Of a stretch of 64,000 nt of DNA, positions 34,023 to 46,833 are shown in pieces. Every line of letters begins with the position of its first letter. The stretch's first letter is position 1. The translations under genes were made by a program, and so were the position numbers. The notes under the pieces were generated by a model, which saw only the letters and a list, made by a program, of their open reading frames with translations, made no database searches and was not told the origin of the DNA. Source of the DNA: Holothuria scabra (taxonomy: Eukaryota; Echinodermata; Holothuroidea; Aspidochirotida; Holothuriidae); NCBI GenBank assembly GCA_037179385.1, contig CM074181.1, positions 51,842,297-51,906,296 on the forward strand, given 5' to 3'.

Positions 34023-35888
34023 GTTTTCTATGTCCTTACAAGATAAGAACTGAGTCAGAGGTTAAGCTACTACACTGACCTTGCTATGTTTGAAATCAAA
34101 GCAATGCAACATCATATTTCATTTTCATTTGAGGCAGACCATAGGTGACCCAGGGGTAGTTTCTATGCTGCTGTTTATGAGTTCATCTTACAGGATAAAC
34201 ATGACCTAGGACCTTCTTCCTTTGGGGAAACTATAAAAGATACCAGGAGCAAGACAAAGATAAAAAATTTATGAGAGGATAATTCCCTGGAGAGGAAAAA
34301 CTAGGCAAGGTTTATCAGTAGTAAAGAACTGAGGGACATTGTCTCTGAAAATGCTGTAGCTGCCCACTTGTATGGTATTTAATACCAACAGCACAATACT
34401 GTGATGAAAAATCATATGAAGTCATATTTCTTAATTGTGCATGTACTGTACACACAATTAAAGTCTGCAATGCTGAATTACAGAGTAAATTGGAAACTTT
34501 CTTTCCTGTGTTTGCCTGCAGGCATTACAAATGTTAAACATGAACTAAAGTATGGCATAGATGCCAAGTTACTTTAAGAAAACTGGCAATGATTTGGCTT
34601 CACAATACTATAGTAGCCCAGCCATAGCACAACTATATTATACAAATTATTTAATCCTAGTACAATGCCAGTGTCTTAGCTGGGCTCGGCTTCTATTTTT
34701 GTAATGGAGTTGGCATACCTCATTGCTCCCCCCCCCCCCTCCTTTTTGCATTTGCTACATTTATGGTACTGTAGGTAACCCACATCTTCAGAGATGCAAA
34801 TAGGAGTTTTTTGCAGAGTTTTTTTTTATAGTTGTAAAATATTTAGAGGACAGTCTGGTAAGTCAATCTCCCTTTAACATTGATGTATAGTTTTGAGTTG
34901 AGGCTGTGTAGGGTGGAAGAGATACATACCAGGTGGGGGACTGTGCACCTTTCAAGAAAGACATGTAGGCCAATCTTTATAACTACTGTACAGTGCATTT
35001 ATTCATTTCAATTAACAGACAGCCATTTTTTCTCTCTAAATAGAGAACTAACAAGTTGGTTTACAGTATAGTACTAAGTTTACATTGACAACTGTCCTTT
35101 ATAGGCCTTTTCAGAAAACTTCCTGTAAGACTGTTTTTATGCATGGGTTAGCCCTGCTTTTAACCTTAAGTCTTTACACTGCGTGCCCACCATACACACA
35201 CCCATATGATACCATCTATAACTCTGTTCGATCATTTGTTGGTTCAAGCGAGTGCAACTTATCTTTGAGTGTGTCATGCAAAAAAATCAATTACTGACAC
35301 ATATCATAGCTGAGGAATACCAGATGAGACTCCTCTCTCCGATTCTCTCCATCTTATCAATTTATGCATCATCTCATTCTTCTTACCCATCGTGATAAAT
35401 GCTAGGAAGTGAGTAATCAAAACCAATTGTTCATATACTCATCAATTTCTAACGAAGACAACATGGGCAAATTCTGCTTTCCTTGGAATGCGGTCTGATG
35501 GTTCCACCAAAATTGAGCAAAGTAATTTTATTACCAAGAGTACTGTAATCAGGGAGTCTGTTGCAGCTCCCTGTTCTAATCAGGGATGGTGACAAAGAAA
35601 CTCCTTAATTTTACTTTCCTCAAGTCTTGGGACAATTTCCTTCTTATGGGACACAGATGTGGTCAATCAAGACTGACCAGTTTGAAAACTGACCAGAGAA
35701 TTTTTCTTTTGTATTTGGTGTTACTACCTATCCAGTTCTGGTGTAGCAGGATCAGATTGCAATTAAGATTGGGTCATGTCCTCTAATCGGAGGCCTATGG
35801 CAATTTTGACAAGTAGTGGTTCATATCATTCTCCTTATGACAAACGATAGTTGTTACAAGTGGGTGTGCAACATGTTTGACCAAAAAC
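34023..35888. other. No gene recognised
   Basis: AT-rich sequence with a run of 13 C at about 34729-34741 and no open frame that looks coding. No repeat family from elsewhere in the window was recognised here. Confidence 0.4.
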
Positions 35889-36155
35889 TTAAAAAGGGCA
35901 AGACGAGCCTTCTCTCCAACTTGAAGTAGTGTAGTAGACTACTTGTATTCGGTTTCATGATTTGCCCCCACACTCAGTGACACTATATTTTTGCTTCTCA
36001 CATGAGAAATAATTTTCTAGGAGTAACTGCTTGGTAATTACCTTGCAATATATGCAATGCTGAAGTGCTAAAATATCATAATTTATGGAAGTGAAATAAA
36101 TGGAGAATTATAAGATTTAGCTGCTGCTTAAAACAAGTATGGGGTGACTGTTGAA
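35889..36155. mobile_element. Family A MITE, copy A4
   Basis: It starts TTAAAAAGGGCAAGACGAGCC and carries CAACTTGAAGTAGTGTAGTA and ACTGCTTGGTAATTACCTTGCAATATATGCAAT. It ends near GTATGGGGTGACTGTTGAAGATTC, where the right end has decayed. Confidence 0.7.
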
Positions 36156-36599
36156 GATTCTTGGAAAGAAGCTACTTCCCCACTTTTTCCACTGATGGAG
36201 GAAAGAACTTCATCCTTTTTTTTACATTTCATATAACCAGATAAGGCGAGCCATCGATCATTCATTCTGCTGTTTGCGGAACAACGTAAGACTTAATCAT
36301 CTCGAAATGAAGTGAAGCGTAACACACTGACAGCATTGGTCAAAAGTCATCTCATTTTTGAGCTGTCTGAACTATCCCTCATGGTCACATTTCTTTTAAA
36401 TTCCTCCATACACCATAACCAAACCACAAAGTACAAACTTAAATTCCTTCTGACTATGTGCAGCCACTATTAATCACACACTGTGCTGCTTGTAGCACAT
36501 CATTGGCAGATCATACAAGGTAACACCTAACAGTAACCAATGGACAAAGCAAAGATCATCAAGTTAAAGTCATGCTCTATATTGTAAAATATTTTCTTT

Positions 36600-36668
36600 C
36601 AATATGACCTCATGCCTTCTTTTCCCCCATAACCAATATGACCTTGCCTTCTTTTGCCCCATAACAGG
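36600..36668. repeat. Imperfect tandem duplication, period about 33-37 bp
   Basis: CAATATGACCT..GCCTTCTTTT.CCCCATAAC occurs twice in succession with a small length difference. A 3' scrap of SINE family 1 (GAGGGTTGTGGAGGCC..CTTAAACCA) may follow at 36672-36725. Confidence 0.7.
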
Positions 36669-37020
36669 AAAAGAGGGTTGTGGAGGCCATGCACCACTTA
36701 AACCAAATCCAACTAACTTACCTTAAAAGTAACAATTTACATTTTCACATAAATCTACAGCATGAGAGAAAAACATATTTTTGTAGATTTAACTAATGAA
36801 TGGAACAATTTCCCTAAAGCCAACTGCGTCTTATACCTTAGCTTTTCTCTGGGAAACACTTAGGTTGCATGCCGCATAACTATAACCTACATACACTGAA
36901 CTAGTTACAGGGTACAGCACTAATGGGTAAGCAAACTACACAAAGCAGTTAGCATCCTTCATTTTTACAAACTCGATAATGGAGGAAGCCTTTAGTTTTT
37001 ACATCAGGTCAGAGTAACCC

Positions 37021-37230
37021 CTGAATCAGAGATGCCAACTTTTACATCCAGAATTCAGGGAGGTTCCACACAAGAATCAGGGACGTTTTCTAGAATTACA
37101 TGCAACTTATTGAGGGAAAACTTTCTTGAATAAGGGAAGTTGTCATATTTGCTAGTTGGAATGGACCAAAATCCTTGACATTTTAGGGAGCATCCCTGAG
37201 AATCAGGGAGGATTGGCATCTTTGCTGAAT
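37021..37230. mobile_element. Family H inverted-repeat MITE with 6-bp flanking repeats
   Basis: The element 37027-37224 begins CAGAGATGCCAACTTTTAC and ends GGATTGGCATCTTTG. It is flanked by CTGAAT at 37021-37026 and 37225-37230. The interior repeats AATCAGGGA words in both orientations, so most of it can fold back. The CAG-type end suggests hAT affinity, but the duplication length is short for that. Confidence 0.7.
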
Positions 37231-39163
37231 TCAAAGCCATGGCCACAGTAAACAAATAGGCCTGTTACAAACAAGAGGATTATGTGACAGCAATTAACAT
37301 CCCTGGTTAATGACAGCACCCCTTCCCAACACGTACCTTACTCCCTCTCCATTACTTTCTAGTGCAAAATGACAGTAATTATAGCAGGAAGGTCAACAGC
37401 CACAACGAAGAAGGACCAGTCATTGACGGTGATACCTTCAGTGTTATTAGCTTGATGAATTGACCATCCCCTTTTATCCATCTTATCCTCTAGGATGAAA
37501 TTCATCTCTTGTCAATTGTTTCATGATAGAGACTGCCAACAAACTTTTTGCTCCCGTCGGCTCCAGGGTAGGTTGTGTGTTATTTTGAGGATGAAGCTGT
37601 TTTCCGTCCTCCTAATAGTGAACAGCTGAAGGACTGCAGGCTGGAATTATTGAGCTGTAAACATACTACTCACTTGAGTTTAATTGGAAAAAACAGGGCA
37701 ACTATGTAAATATTGCTCAAGGATGCAATAAATTGAAGAGAGTCCTTGCAAGAGGGAGACCTTGAATTAGACTTCACAAACTCTCACAAATTTGTTTGAA
37801 GAGATGGAAGATGGGGCAGGAATGGTAAATTTATGAAAGAAGGAATACCAGAAATCTCTCATGCACTTACTTGTCTTGCTAGATTCAAGGAATTTCATAG
37901 CAAATAACACTCTGCAGGCAAAATAACAGATGAATGGGCAATGCATGTTTAGGCGTCCAGCAAGATTCTCATGTAACAGGTCTCTCAAAACATACATTTG
38001 AATACAACATTGGAGTGCTCATATTATTTCAAAGCTAAACTTTGTGATTAGTGTGCAGAAGGCCAAAACAATGCAATTTAGATGTAGCAAGGGTAAAGTA
38101 CATCTGCAACATGAATTTCTTATCTGGACCTCTGTAAGAAATGTAAACATTTGGCAGTATATAAGCTTCACTTATGACTTACACAATATAATATCTTTGT
38201 GCCAAATTGCATGGATCTATATTTGGACTCGTACACCTTAAACCATTTCTCAAACCTTGGGAAGGTGCTATCCTTTCCATTCCCTTAGGGTGGCAGTCAC
38301 AATCCATTCTTCCCATAATTCCCCCACAGAGGACGTTTTTTTACCACTACGCACCAGGTACATGATTATTTAAGAAATTTCAGGACCAGGAGGTAATTAT
38401 TATGAATCAATGTATAGTACGTTTGCAGTCCAGCTGTGAAAAAAAAAAAGGTTGTGGCTGGTATGACTTAGGCCAATTAATAGACTGCAGTTCCAAATTT
38501 CTCCATGGAGCATTATTGTGCACATAGGTCAAAGGCAAAAGGATAACACTGTTTTTACAGCTGATGGTGGAATGTAAGCACACATTAAATGGTGTGTTAA
38601 GCATATTCCGACCAGCACAGCGCTCAAATGTCTTGTTACCATCAGTTGACCTGAACAGAGAGGTCACAAATGCATGGGCAGATAGGCTATAAACTTAAAA
38701 CTCATCTTTTGATTAGAAATCGAGTTATAAAACCTCATTGAAGTTAATTTTCCCATAATCCTGCAGAGAGTAAATAGTACTTCAAAGTTTCAAAGATAGG
38801 AAGGGTGATATAGATTAAGAGCTTAATGCAATTGTTCCTTCCATTTGGTATTTTGTTTCCCAAATTGTGTTTCCTCTGGCTGTATTATTAGCTGTAAACC
38901 AGGACCCATTTTTTCCCTCTGTTACAATTAAGCCTTCTATTCAGTTCCATCAATTTTTGAATTTCTTTTTGATTTAGCACTCCCACATATGTACCAGTAA
39001 TCCAATCACTACTACACAATTATCAATTTTAATCCATACAATGAGGAAAAACAATATTGTGCCAGATAGCTCTGGCTGAGAAACCATTATGGCTAGTATC
39101 CTCACTTTAATTTGTTCAATATCTCACATATACATATGATATACTCCAAACCTAAACCAATTT
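37231..39163. other. No gene recognised; one Cys-containing minus-strand frame
   Basis: 38407-38690 on the minus strand stays open for about 90 codons with five Cys and an NKT motif (for example STDGNKTFERCAGRNMLN). I recognise nothing in it and see no convincing splice sites. The rest is AT-rich and featureless. Confidence 0.3.
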
Positions 39164-39472
39164 TCAAGGACGACAGAAGCCCTGCAGATAAAGGTCATTG
39201 TGTACGTGTGATACATCTTCTATGCTCTGTGCAGTCCAGTGCTTGCCCATCCATCGAACCCAGCCACCAAATAATCTGATAGTAATGCCTGTGGCACAAG
39301 CAATTAAAATGTGTTCGACAGTTTTCGCAATGCCCGAGCTCATATTGCAGAGCCGAATTCCTGCACACACCAGAGCCTTCTGGGATTGGTGTGCTCTGTA
39401 TGAAACCTTCCTATTGTGATTAGAAACCCTACAGAGGTTGGGTGAGAAGGCCATGCTCTCTGCATTTTCCAT
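39164..39472 (-). pseudogene. Possible LINE reverse-transcriptase C-terminal remnant
   Basis: The minus-strand frame contains YRAHQSQKALVCAGIRLC, then TVEHILIACATG. That loosely recalls the Cys..TVEHIL..C knuckle found near the C-terminus of some non-LTR retrotransposon polymerases. Flanking frames show no further polymerase motifs. A chance resemblance is possible. Confidence 0.25.
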
Positions 39473-40304
39473 ACTGAGATTTGAAATGAAGAACAGAGAA
39501 AACTGATAAAGTAAGGCACTTGTTCATAAGTGTTAGGCTACAAAGTCCTTTACGTTACTATTTTCTGAAATGCTCTTGGGAATATTAAATTTACAAAGCA
39601 AATCTGAGAGATATGACAGACATATGCTAAAAGATCTTATCCTTTTAAATTGTATTATACACTAGGTTAAGCACATGTGACATCAAATGAATTAGTTTTT
39701 TTACGTTTACGCTATAATACAATATTTTATACCACCACGAAGCTCTTCACCCACTGAACTATATTTTACAATGTCATTCAAAATGTGCTTTGGAATGTGT
39801 GGTTATATAGTGTGGTCACATTTCAGTAGTAATCTCACAGAGTGTAATTCCAACTCACAATTTTTTTTTTAGGTCATGCACCTACAATCCTAAGTAATAT
39901 GCTTCACAAGTAGGCTTCATACAGGATGTGTCAAATTTTATTTGTTTGCTGTAAAGAGGAGAAAAGGGGGCAAACAGCATTCTTTCCTTTGATTATGTGT
40001 GCCACAATTGTGTGTGATACATGTTGGGTAACGACTAAAGATGACTCTGTATACAGTCAGTCAAGTGATGGTCTGATTCGGTTGGGCAAAACTGGGGGTC
40101 CATCAGCTTTAATTTTTCAAATATTTGCGTCACTGTATTAGGGATAGTGTGCATTTAAATATTTTCTGATTCTCCCAATATCACTGGGATTTCCAATCAC
40201 ATAGAGGTAATAAAATCAATTAAGATTCATGGATGGAGTACCCCACTAAAGTCCTCTCTAACTAGGCGCTAGGATTCCTCTGTATCTCATCAGTATGCAA
40301 CTAT

Positions 40305-40899
40305 TTAAAGGTAGTCTGACAGGTCAGCAGTAAGCCCTGAATTTACTTGGTAGTTAAGGAGCAAGCTTTTCTACGGAAGAATCCATTAGATTTATGTCAA
40401 TCTTTTACAGTTCTCAAGATATACGTCTTCAAATTTTGAATGTTTCTAAAGCAACTTGCTGGTTATGCAAAAATAGTGATGTTGAGTGTTGCACAGTGTA
40501 AACATTTCTTTTGTTAACCCTACATTAATTTTCTCTTAATTACTCATCAGATAGTTTGTAGTTTGTTGATTGATACTAAAGATTTTCAAGGACACAATTT
40601 CAACTTTCAAAATGAACCCTTCAGGAAACACTAATGTTACAAGTACCCTTGAAATGAAGATTGCAAAAGCAAAGGAAAACATTAGCCATACATATATGGT
40701 ATGTCCCTCCCATGACATCACAAGATTTACATATTAAGCTCATATTTATGCATGATAGAGTGCAAATCAGAAATAACCCTGTAAAATGGCCAATTTTTCA
40801 CTGATTTTGATGGGAATTACAAGTGGCAATTTTCTTGGTTTTTAATGCTCTTTACCTCAAATACCCAATTTTGTCATTTTGGTGTCACACTACCTTTAA
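40305..40899 (-). mobile_element. Family E TTAA MITE, copy E1 (intact, about 595 bp)
   Basis: The ends are TTAAAGGTAGTCTGACAGGTC and GTGTCACACTACCTTTAA, inverted and on TTAA. In reverse complement it aligns almost end to end with 62160-63216, sharing for example AATCTTGTGATGTCATG and GATGAGTAATTAAGAGA. Non-coding. Confidence 0.88.
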
Positions 40900-42059
40900 G
40901 AAAATAAATTCTATTTTCAACTTTTAATTTCTTCCTGTTTTCAATTATTACTCTAATAACCAGCATGGGGAGCATTTTGTCCTCAATATTATAGCTAGGA
41001 AGGGGTAAGTGGGAAATTTGTAAACCTGAGTATCAAAAAACCACACACAGGTGTGTTATATCAAAATCTATTAAATTGGGGAGTTACATGTACCTGATTT
41101 TTCTTTTGTCAACAAGTTTACATGGTCTGACGGAATTTTTACAGAAATCAAGAAAGACTTCATTGCTGTACCTAAGTTGTGTGCAAGCAACACTTACAGC
41201 ATGGCTACATGTCAATCATTAATTTTTCCAGGTGTCTCTCATTATAGCCTTGTGGCAAGCTTAGACCTGTGCTCCCAGGACTGATTAATAGACCACATTG
41301 CTTCCACATAAATACAAGGGTTACCCCTCACTGCTAAAATAAGAAATTAACAAATCCTACAAGTATTTTGAAAGCCTATGGGGGTATTCTCCCTTGGACA
41401 TATGGGAATTAAAAACACTCATTCTCCACGGCCACCTTCAGGAAGGTTTATTTAGTCCGATGTTGCCAGACACAAAATCAAGCATGATTCTTGAATCTTA
41501 CATGTCACGTTCACTGCCTTAAGATCTTTCCCAAGGTTGAACAAGCAATGAAATATCGTCCACTGTAAATCTCTGCCTCCAACCTCATGTAATTGACCTT
41601 GGGCAGGTGTAACTATTATCAAGCTACATGGCAACTGCACTTGAAATTGAATAAGAGAACAAATAAAGCTTGCTGGTCAATAAATAAGGCTTGTTTATGA
41701 AACAGAATGTTATACTTACAAGTATGCATTGTTGTACTATAACATATTATAATGGAAGCTTGGGACTTCTTATAAATTGAACCCCGATTTATACCAGCAC
41801 AAGTTGATCCTTCTCACAAAGGAGAATCCATTCTTCTTTTTTAACAAGTCAATTTCATTCACTTTATTAAGAAAGGGAATAATTACCAGCCGGCCCCCAC
41901 ACATGTACCAATACTCTCTAAACAATGGTCTGAGCCCACTCAAATGGGTGGGATTCATTTTTTCTTTTTGGCAATAAAAGACCTTCCTTCTAAGTAATAG
42001 CCATGCTATACTTACAATGAGTCCACCCACATAGCAGTCATCTACATTGGGTACAGAGT

Positions 42060-42300
42060 ATCTCAGCTAGGCCCTGAGTATTATTTAGATTTTCCAGGTG
42101 TGCTACAAATCACACTCCTCAAGAAATAAAATAATTGTGGTAGTGGTGCTGTTTTATAAAACTATAAAAGATTCAAATGAAACAATTCCCATTCCTAAGT
42201 TAGGTGTGTAAAAAATTGCACTCCTCACAGTGATTTAAGGTGAGTGGTAGTGTGCAATTGCACTAGTAGCACACCTCAAAATTCAAGGCATGATATCTAT
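42060..42300 (+). repeat. Family M palindromic repeat, copy M2
   Basis: Opposite-orientation partner of 21885-22085, from CCCTGAGTATTATTTAGATTTTCCAGGTG to GCACACCTCAAAATTCAAGG. A 28-bp imperfect tandem duplication (TATT.CTGACCACAAGAGAA) follows at about 42361-42412. Confidence 0.65.
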
Positions 42301-42387
42301 AGCCATGAAGTAAAATTTTAGGGCAGCATTGTTAGATGTACACCAAACAATCCCGTATACTATTTCTGACCACAAGAGAAAGGAATA

Positions 42388-42646
42388 CTATTCCTGACCA
42401 CAAGAGAATGAGTTTGCTTGCCATTTTTCTTCAGTAACATAAATAACAGCACTAACAGAACTACAATCTCTAGCCCGCTCTTGAACAATTATTTTGTAAC
42501 AGCTGAGATCCTTTCGTAACAAAATCGTTCCAGCCAAGGCAAACGATCCGAAAGATCTGTTTCTATCATCAAGATGATGGTACCAGTAAACTAAGGAACT
42601 AATTCGATGACCTTGAAAAGTTCCCCAAACAACTCGTAAAATATTA
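42388..42646 (-). CDS. Candidate exon resembling a cadherin repeat
   Basis: A minus-strand TTTCAG acceptor-like site at 42647-42652 precedes an open frame of about 86 codons. The order SLVYWYHHLD, then SFALAGTILLRKDLSCYKII, then VQERARDCSSVSAVIYVTEE parallels a cadherin module: a v-Y core strand, F-x-x-x-x-G-x-I-x-L-x-x-x-L, then Y-x-x-x-V-x-x-x-A-x-D and V-x-V-x-V. The canonical DXNDN calcium motifs are not seen and no good donor is visible. It is on the DAG1 strand, but the dystroglycan cadherin-like domains are already accounted for. Could be one exon of a separate cadherin-type gene, or chance. Confidence 0.3.
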
Positions 42647-43039
42647 CTGAAACTATGCACAGGTGTCAGGTAATTTTTCGTACACCAGATAAAAGAGCAT
42701 GTAAATTATTATACAGTCATATAACCAGTAGCAGTGTCTGATGAACATAATTACTTCAGGGTGGTCTTAATGTACTCCAATCAGGGAGTTGTGAGACTCA
42801 AATTATTTTTTCTTCCTCTTGTACAAGGGGCTATTTTCTTAATAAAAAGTATAGGAGCCTTGCAGGGACTACATTGAACACAATGGTACTTAAATACAAT
42901 TAAAGACGACAAGTAAGGTCCATGCAATTTAGCATTTTGGGAGAGGATCAATTTTGGCTACAATGAAAGCAGACACTGCATTACTCCCTAGATATCATAT
43001 ATAGATGGTGTCTGTCAATGACTGAAAAAGTAACAATAG

Positions 43040-43137
43040 CAGCAAGTGGTCTCTTCTATGTCAGTCAGTCGGTCAATGATGGGTCAGCAAGCTGACTGGT
43101 CAGTCAGCCTGTTGGTCACTCAGTCAGTCACTCAGTT
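43040..43137. repeat. Degenerate (GTCA)n microsatellite
   Basis: A stretch built of GTCAGTCA and GGTCA words runs to the edge of a SINE copy. Simple repeat, no coding content. Confidence 0.85.
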
Positions 43138-43345
43138 AAATGAGGTTTTAATTTTTTTTTTTTTTTTCAAGATGCATGTGGCTCACTAGTTTGTTTTCAC
43201 TACTCCACTGCTTATGCCGAGCAGCTAGAACAATGACAGTAAGATCCATTTTTCAAGTTTTGCATGAAGAGTGGCTGGCCAGGAACTCCAGACCTCACCA
43301 GTGCAAGTCTTATGCTCTAACCACTTTACATGCAGTCAGCCAGAT
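43138..43345 (-). mobile_element. SINE family 1 copy with tRNA-like head
   Basis: It runs on the plus strand from TTAAATGAGGTTTTAATT and a poly-T through GTGGCTCACTAG and CTACTCCACTGCTTATGCCGAGC. It ends in a reversed tRNA-like head, whose minus-strand sense gives AGTGGTTAGAGCATAAGACT and GGTCTGGAGTTCC. No clear target duplication. Confidence 0.8.
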
Positions 43346-44233
43346 TAATGTAAGTTAGCCTGATTAAGATGGAAGGTAACCTTTCCCTTGTAATTTTTTT
43401 TTTTTTGCAGCAGACACCCCATTCCAAATGACATCATCAGCGTGAGATAGTGTAAAGGTGAGAATCAAAGTAGCTCGAATTAAATGATAAGTTCTGGGCA
43501 AAACTGACACCACTTCCTTTTGTACACTCTTGTCACAGTACCACCTGCAGTGGATGGTATCAGTACCCTCAAGTCGGAAAGCTAAGAAGACTTGTAACAC
43601 CTTCTGAGGACAATCCAAGTTCAACTGTACCAGCTAAATATCCCAAGCATGAGAATTGATCTACCTGGGATGCATGGCCTTCAAAGTAAAAATTACAACA
43701 GCTATAAACAGCCATAGGGAGTCATACTACAGACACTCAATTAAAAATCATTCACAACACACAAGGACATTTCTTTCAAATTCGGTATAAATTTGCTGAT
43801 GAGAGAAAAGGACACTCAATAGTTAACATTCCCATGTTGAGTCACAAATTTTTAATAGGGTTCAACACCTCTCGTACTGGGTATGCATGCTTTGAATATT
43901 GTGTAGTGCCGCAAAGGATTTAACTGGACAATCATCCCACACATGTAGAAATTAGTTCAACACAAATTCTGAGTTTGAATCATTATGTGGGAAGAACGAG
44001 ATATCCCACTTTTAACCATTCCATGGGGGTTTCTGTTTCTGGCAAGTTCTACAGCATATTAAGTGTTTACATTGTAGGTGTTTCTGGTTTTGAAAGCATG
44101 GAGTGTGAAAGGAATTTCCCCTCCAAAAACTTTTTTCAACAGATAATGGAATAATTCAAGTGCATACATCATGCAATCGCAATGTAGTATTAACCCTACA
44201 TTATGGCCAACACTACGATTCTTAAAAGAAGAG

Positions 44234-44887
44234 TTCAGTGCCACTCCAATTTGAATTAGCGCACCCTATCATTCTTTTTCAGGAATGGTTTTTTTCAATC
44301 ATGAGACAGGATTTTGGGGTGTTTTTTTGGCAAGGGATGGTTATGACGGGCACTGGCTTTTGCTGACCCATACCTAGACAAACAAAAGCTCCTCTGCTCC
44401 TCACAAATTCCCAATATTTACAATGAATAAGCTTAAAATTTACCACCAAATCTATGAACCAGTAATTTTCAACTAACTTGTGCAAGCCAAAATTTTGTGC
44501 ACCCTTGACAGCAACAGATGGTGCTTAGAGAGCCAATGATGCAATTTGCATCCCACATTCAGTTCTTTCTAGCTACATTTCCAAACATCATCACTTGAGT
44601 CTATCCACCAGCATGGCCACTTCAGGGAATAATTTATCCAGTATGACATCGCAATTTGCTACACAAATGAAAAATTTTGTAACAATATTTTGTGTGCATA
44701 ACCCTTGAGTTTTCACAAACAATGTGTGAAAGACCTCAAAAATCTTCGAAACTGCTACCCAAAATTTGAATGCTAAATTATTCCCTGCATTTGGAAAACT
44801 GTCACCAAAAAGATTAGCCATAAGGCAAGAAGACTGGCACTTCAAGTTGGACCTCCTGGTAACCAAGAGAGAGACATCATTCTGAGA
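44234..44887. repeat. Duplicated segment X
   Basis: It is repeated at 46834-47325 with about 150 bases missing from the second copy. Shared stretches include CAGTGCCACT.CAATTTGAATTAGC, CTGGCTTTTGCTGACCCATACC and CATCATCACTTGAGTCTAT. Both copies give a minus-strand frame containing FVCLGMGQQKPVP. That could be an old transposon protein, but I do not recognise it. Confidence 0.85.
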
Positions 44888-45493
44888 CGTCATTTCGGGA
44901 GTCGGTGGCACAGAGATGAACAAAAAGTGTTAGGAAACTGGGTGGGGTCTGAGGAGGGGGCTAAGGTCTTTCCTTGGACATTCTGACACAATTGTTGAGA
45001 AAATATACTTTTTAACATGAAAATACTGCAAGGAAGTGGCATTATCACCCACTTGCTGCTCTCGAAAATGAACATTATTAATGGCTCTGGGTGAAGACCA
45101 ACTGCTAATGTATCTCAAACATGGATGAAGTGAATCAGTCAACTATTAAAATGTATTTATTATTAGACTGTTATGAAGGTTCTTCCACTGTGACCATTCA
45201 TCTCTACATTGGCCCTCATTGTTGATGGATTACTACCAGCTACCTGTGTACCAATAAATATTTCTCACTAAAACTTACTACCCACATTAAACAACAAATA
45301 CTCTTTTCATTCTGATTAATTGAACACCTCAAACTCATGATATTTGCATTCATCAACATCTACTGAGAAGAAATATAACCTCCCCCCTACTGTATACTGC
45401 AGCTGGTTAGCACACATGTCATTAACTCAGCACCAAATTTACACAAGGTGTATGTATATTCCAGACATTGAATGTGGTTGGATGCATACACAT

Positions 45494-45521
45494 GTAGCCT
45501 TTGTTGATAAACAAAGGCTAC
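45494..45521. other. Perfect 12-bp hairpin with 4-base loop
   Basis: GTAGCCTTTGTT (45494-45505), loop GATA, AACAAAGGCTAC (45510-45521). The arms match at all 12 positions. It has no T-tract or gene context that would make it a terminator. Confidence 0.85.
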
Positions 45522-46351
45522 TGCCAAAGGAAGGCTTACTGCAAATAGGACTATGAAACAGGAGACCTCATCTTTTGAGAATGTTTGCAATCCAAAGGAA
45601 AACTCTTTCATTAGTGGATGTAATTTGCATAATTTTACCATTGGTGCTAGCAGCTTGCAAACATCCCACACAATAGCAGTTTAATTCAGTCAGTACTGTT
45701 GGAGCCAAGTGCATTAATAAACTCTGTTGTAAACTGTTGTGGTCCGAATAGGTTAAATTCACAAGGGTCTTTTCACTGGTCCATTCTCCAGACCTTTATT
45801 TTCTTCCATGTTACATCTGTTACATCCATGTTAAAGCATGAGAAGGGTTTAAATACTAGGTTTGCAGACCTCCTCTGGAGACTGAGGTTGTAGAAAAGGC
45901 CCATGTGATAGCATTCCCTGCTTGCCATGAGAGGAGACTAAAGTGAAACCAAACTTGAACCATACTTGAAAATCAATTTTAACTTTGAACTTTTTATTGG
46001 GTTGACTGACACTACATAACACATTAGTGTTGGTGCACATGTGGTTAAATCTCATCTAACTGTAGGTTTCCAAACAACATATAGTACTACTTTGCATGTG
46101 CACATACACAACACACACACACAAACAAACAGTCAAAATAAAAACAAGCAAACACACAAAAAACAAAAGAGAGCTTTTTTCTTTTGAACACCTAATCATA
46201 CTACCACAATTTACAATTTATTTCAAAATTAGTAGTAAATCTAATGACTATATGAGTCAAAGTCCACAACAAACCACCTGGTGCAATGCCCAAGGGCAAT
46301 TGACTGTGTGCATGCAACAATATAAAGACCTCTTAAGTCAAAGATAATATC

Positions 46352-46833
46352 TCTAATTAATGATAAATAACAGCTGCAAACCCTTAGTACAATACTTTCT
46401 GGATCTATCTGATAATTACATCAACCAAACTGTATTCATTGAAAAGTAACTATTTAAATCTTTCACCTTTCTGTTCTGCCAAACTAAATTTGTAAGGACT
46501 GCAAAAGTCTTTCTTTGACAAACACAGTTGAGCTTATCAATTGATATAATTACTGCCAATTATAACAAACTTTTCTGAAACCTTCATTTTTTAACTTTCC
46601 CACCTGAACTGTCAACACAGTAAACTTTTCAGCAAACACAAAACTGGTAATCCAGATGGACTTGAAATTTGTCTATGGGCATTGATCAACTCTCATTTCT
46701 TTTGTGCCCCTGTACCATAAACTATTGCATGCAATTTTCAATTACATGTTATCTCTTTTTTTAGAGGTTTTGATAAATATTTGCAACCATTTATTGTATT
46801 GGAAATCAAAATTATTGCCAACTGAACCTCTTC
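46352..46833. repeat. Duplicated segment Y, first copy
   Basis: It is repeated 980 bases downstream at 47332-47812 with high identity, for example GGATCTATCT at 46401 and 47381 and ACTGGTAATCCAGATGGACT in both. A CA-rich simple repeat precedes it near 46105-46160. Non-coding. Confidence 0.92.

Noticed and set aside
44279..44485. Real gene encoding the FVCLGMGQQKPVP peptide
   Set aside because: Only a short frame within a duplicated non-unique segment; no start context, domain or splice signals. Kept as a note under the duplication.
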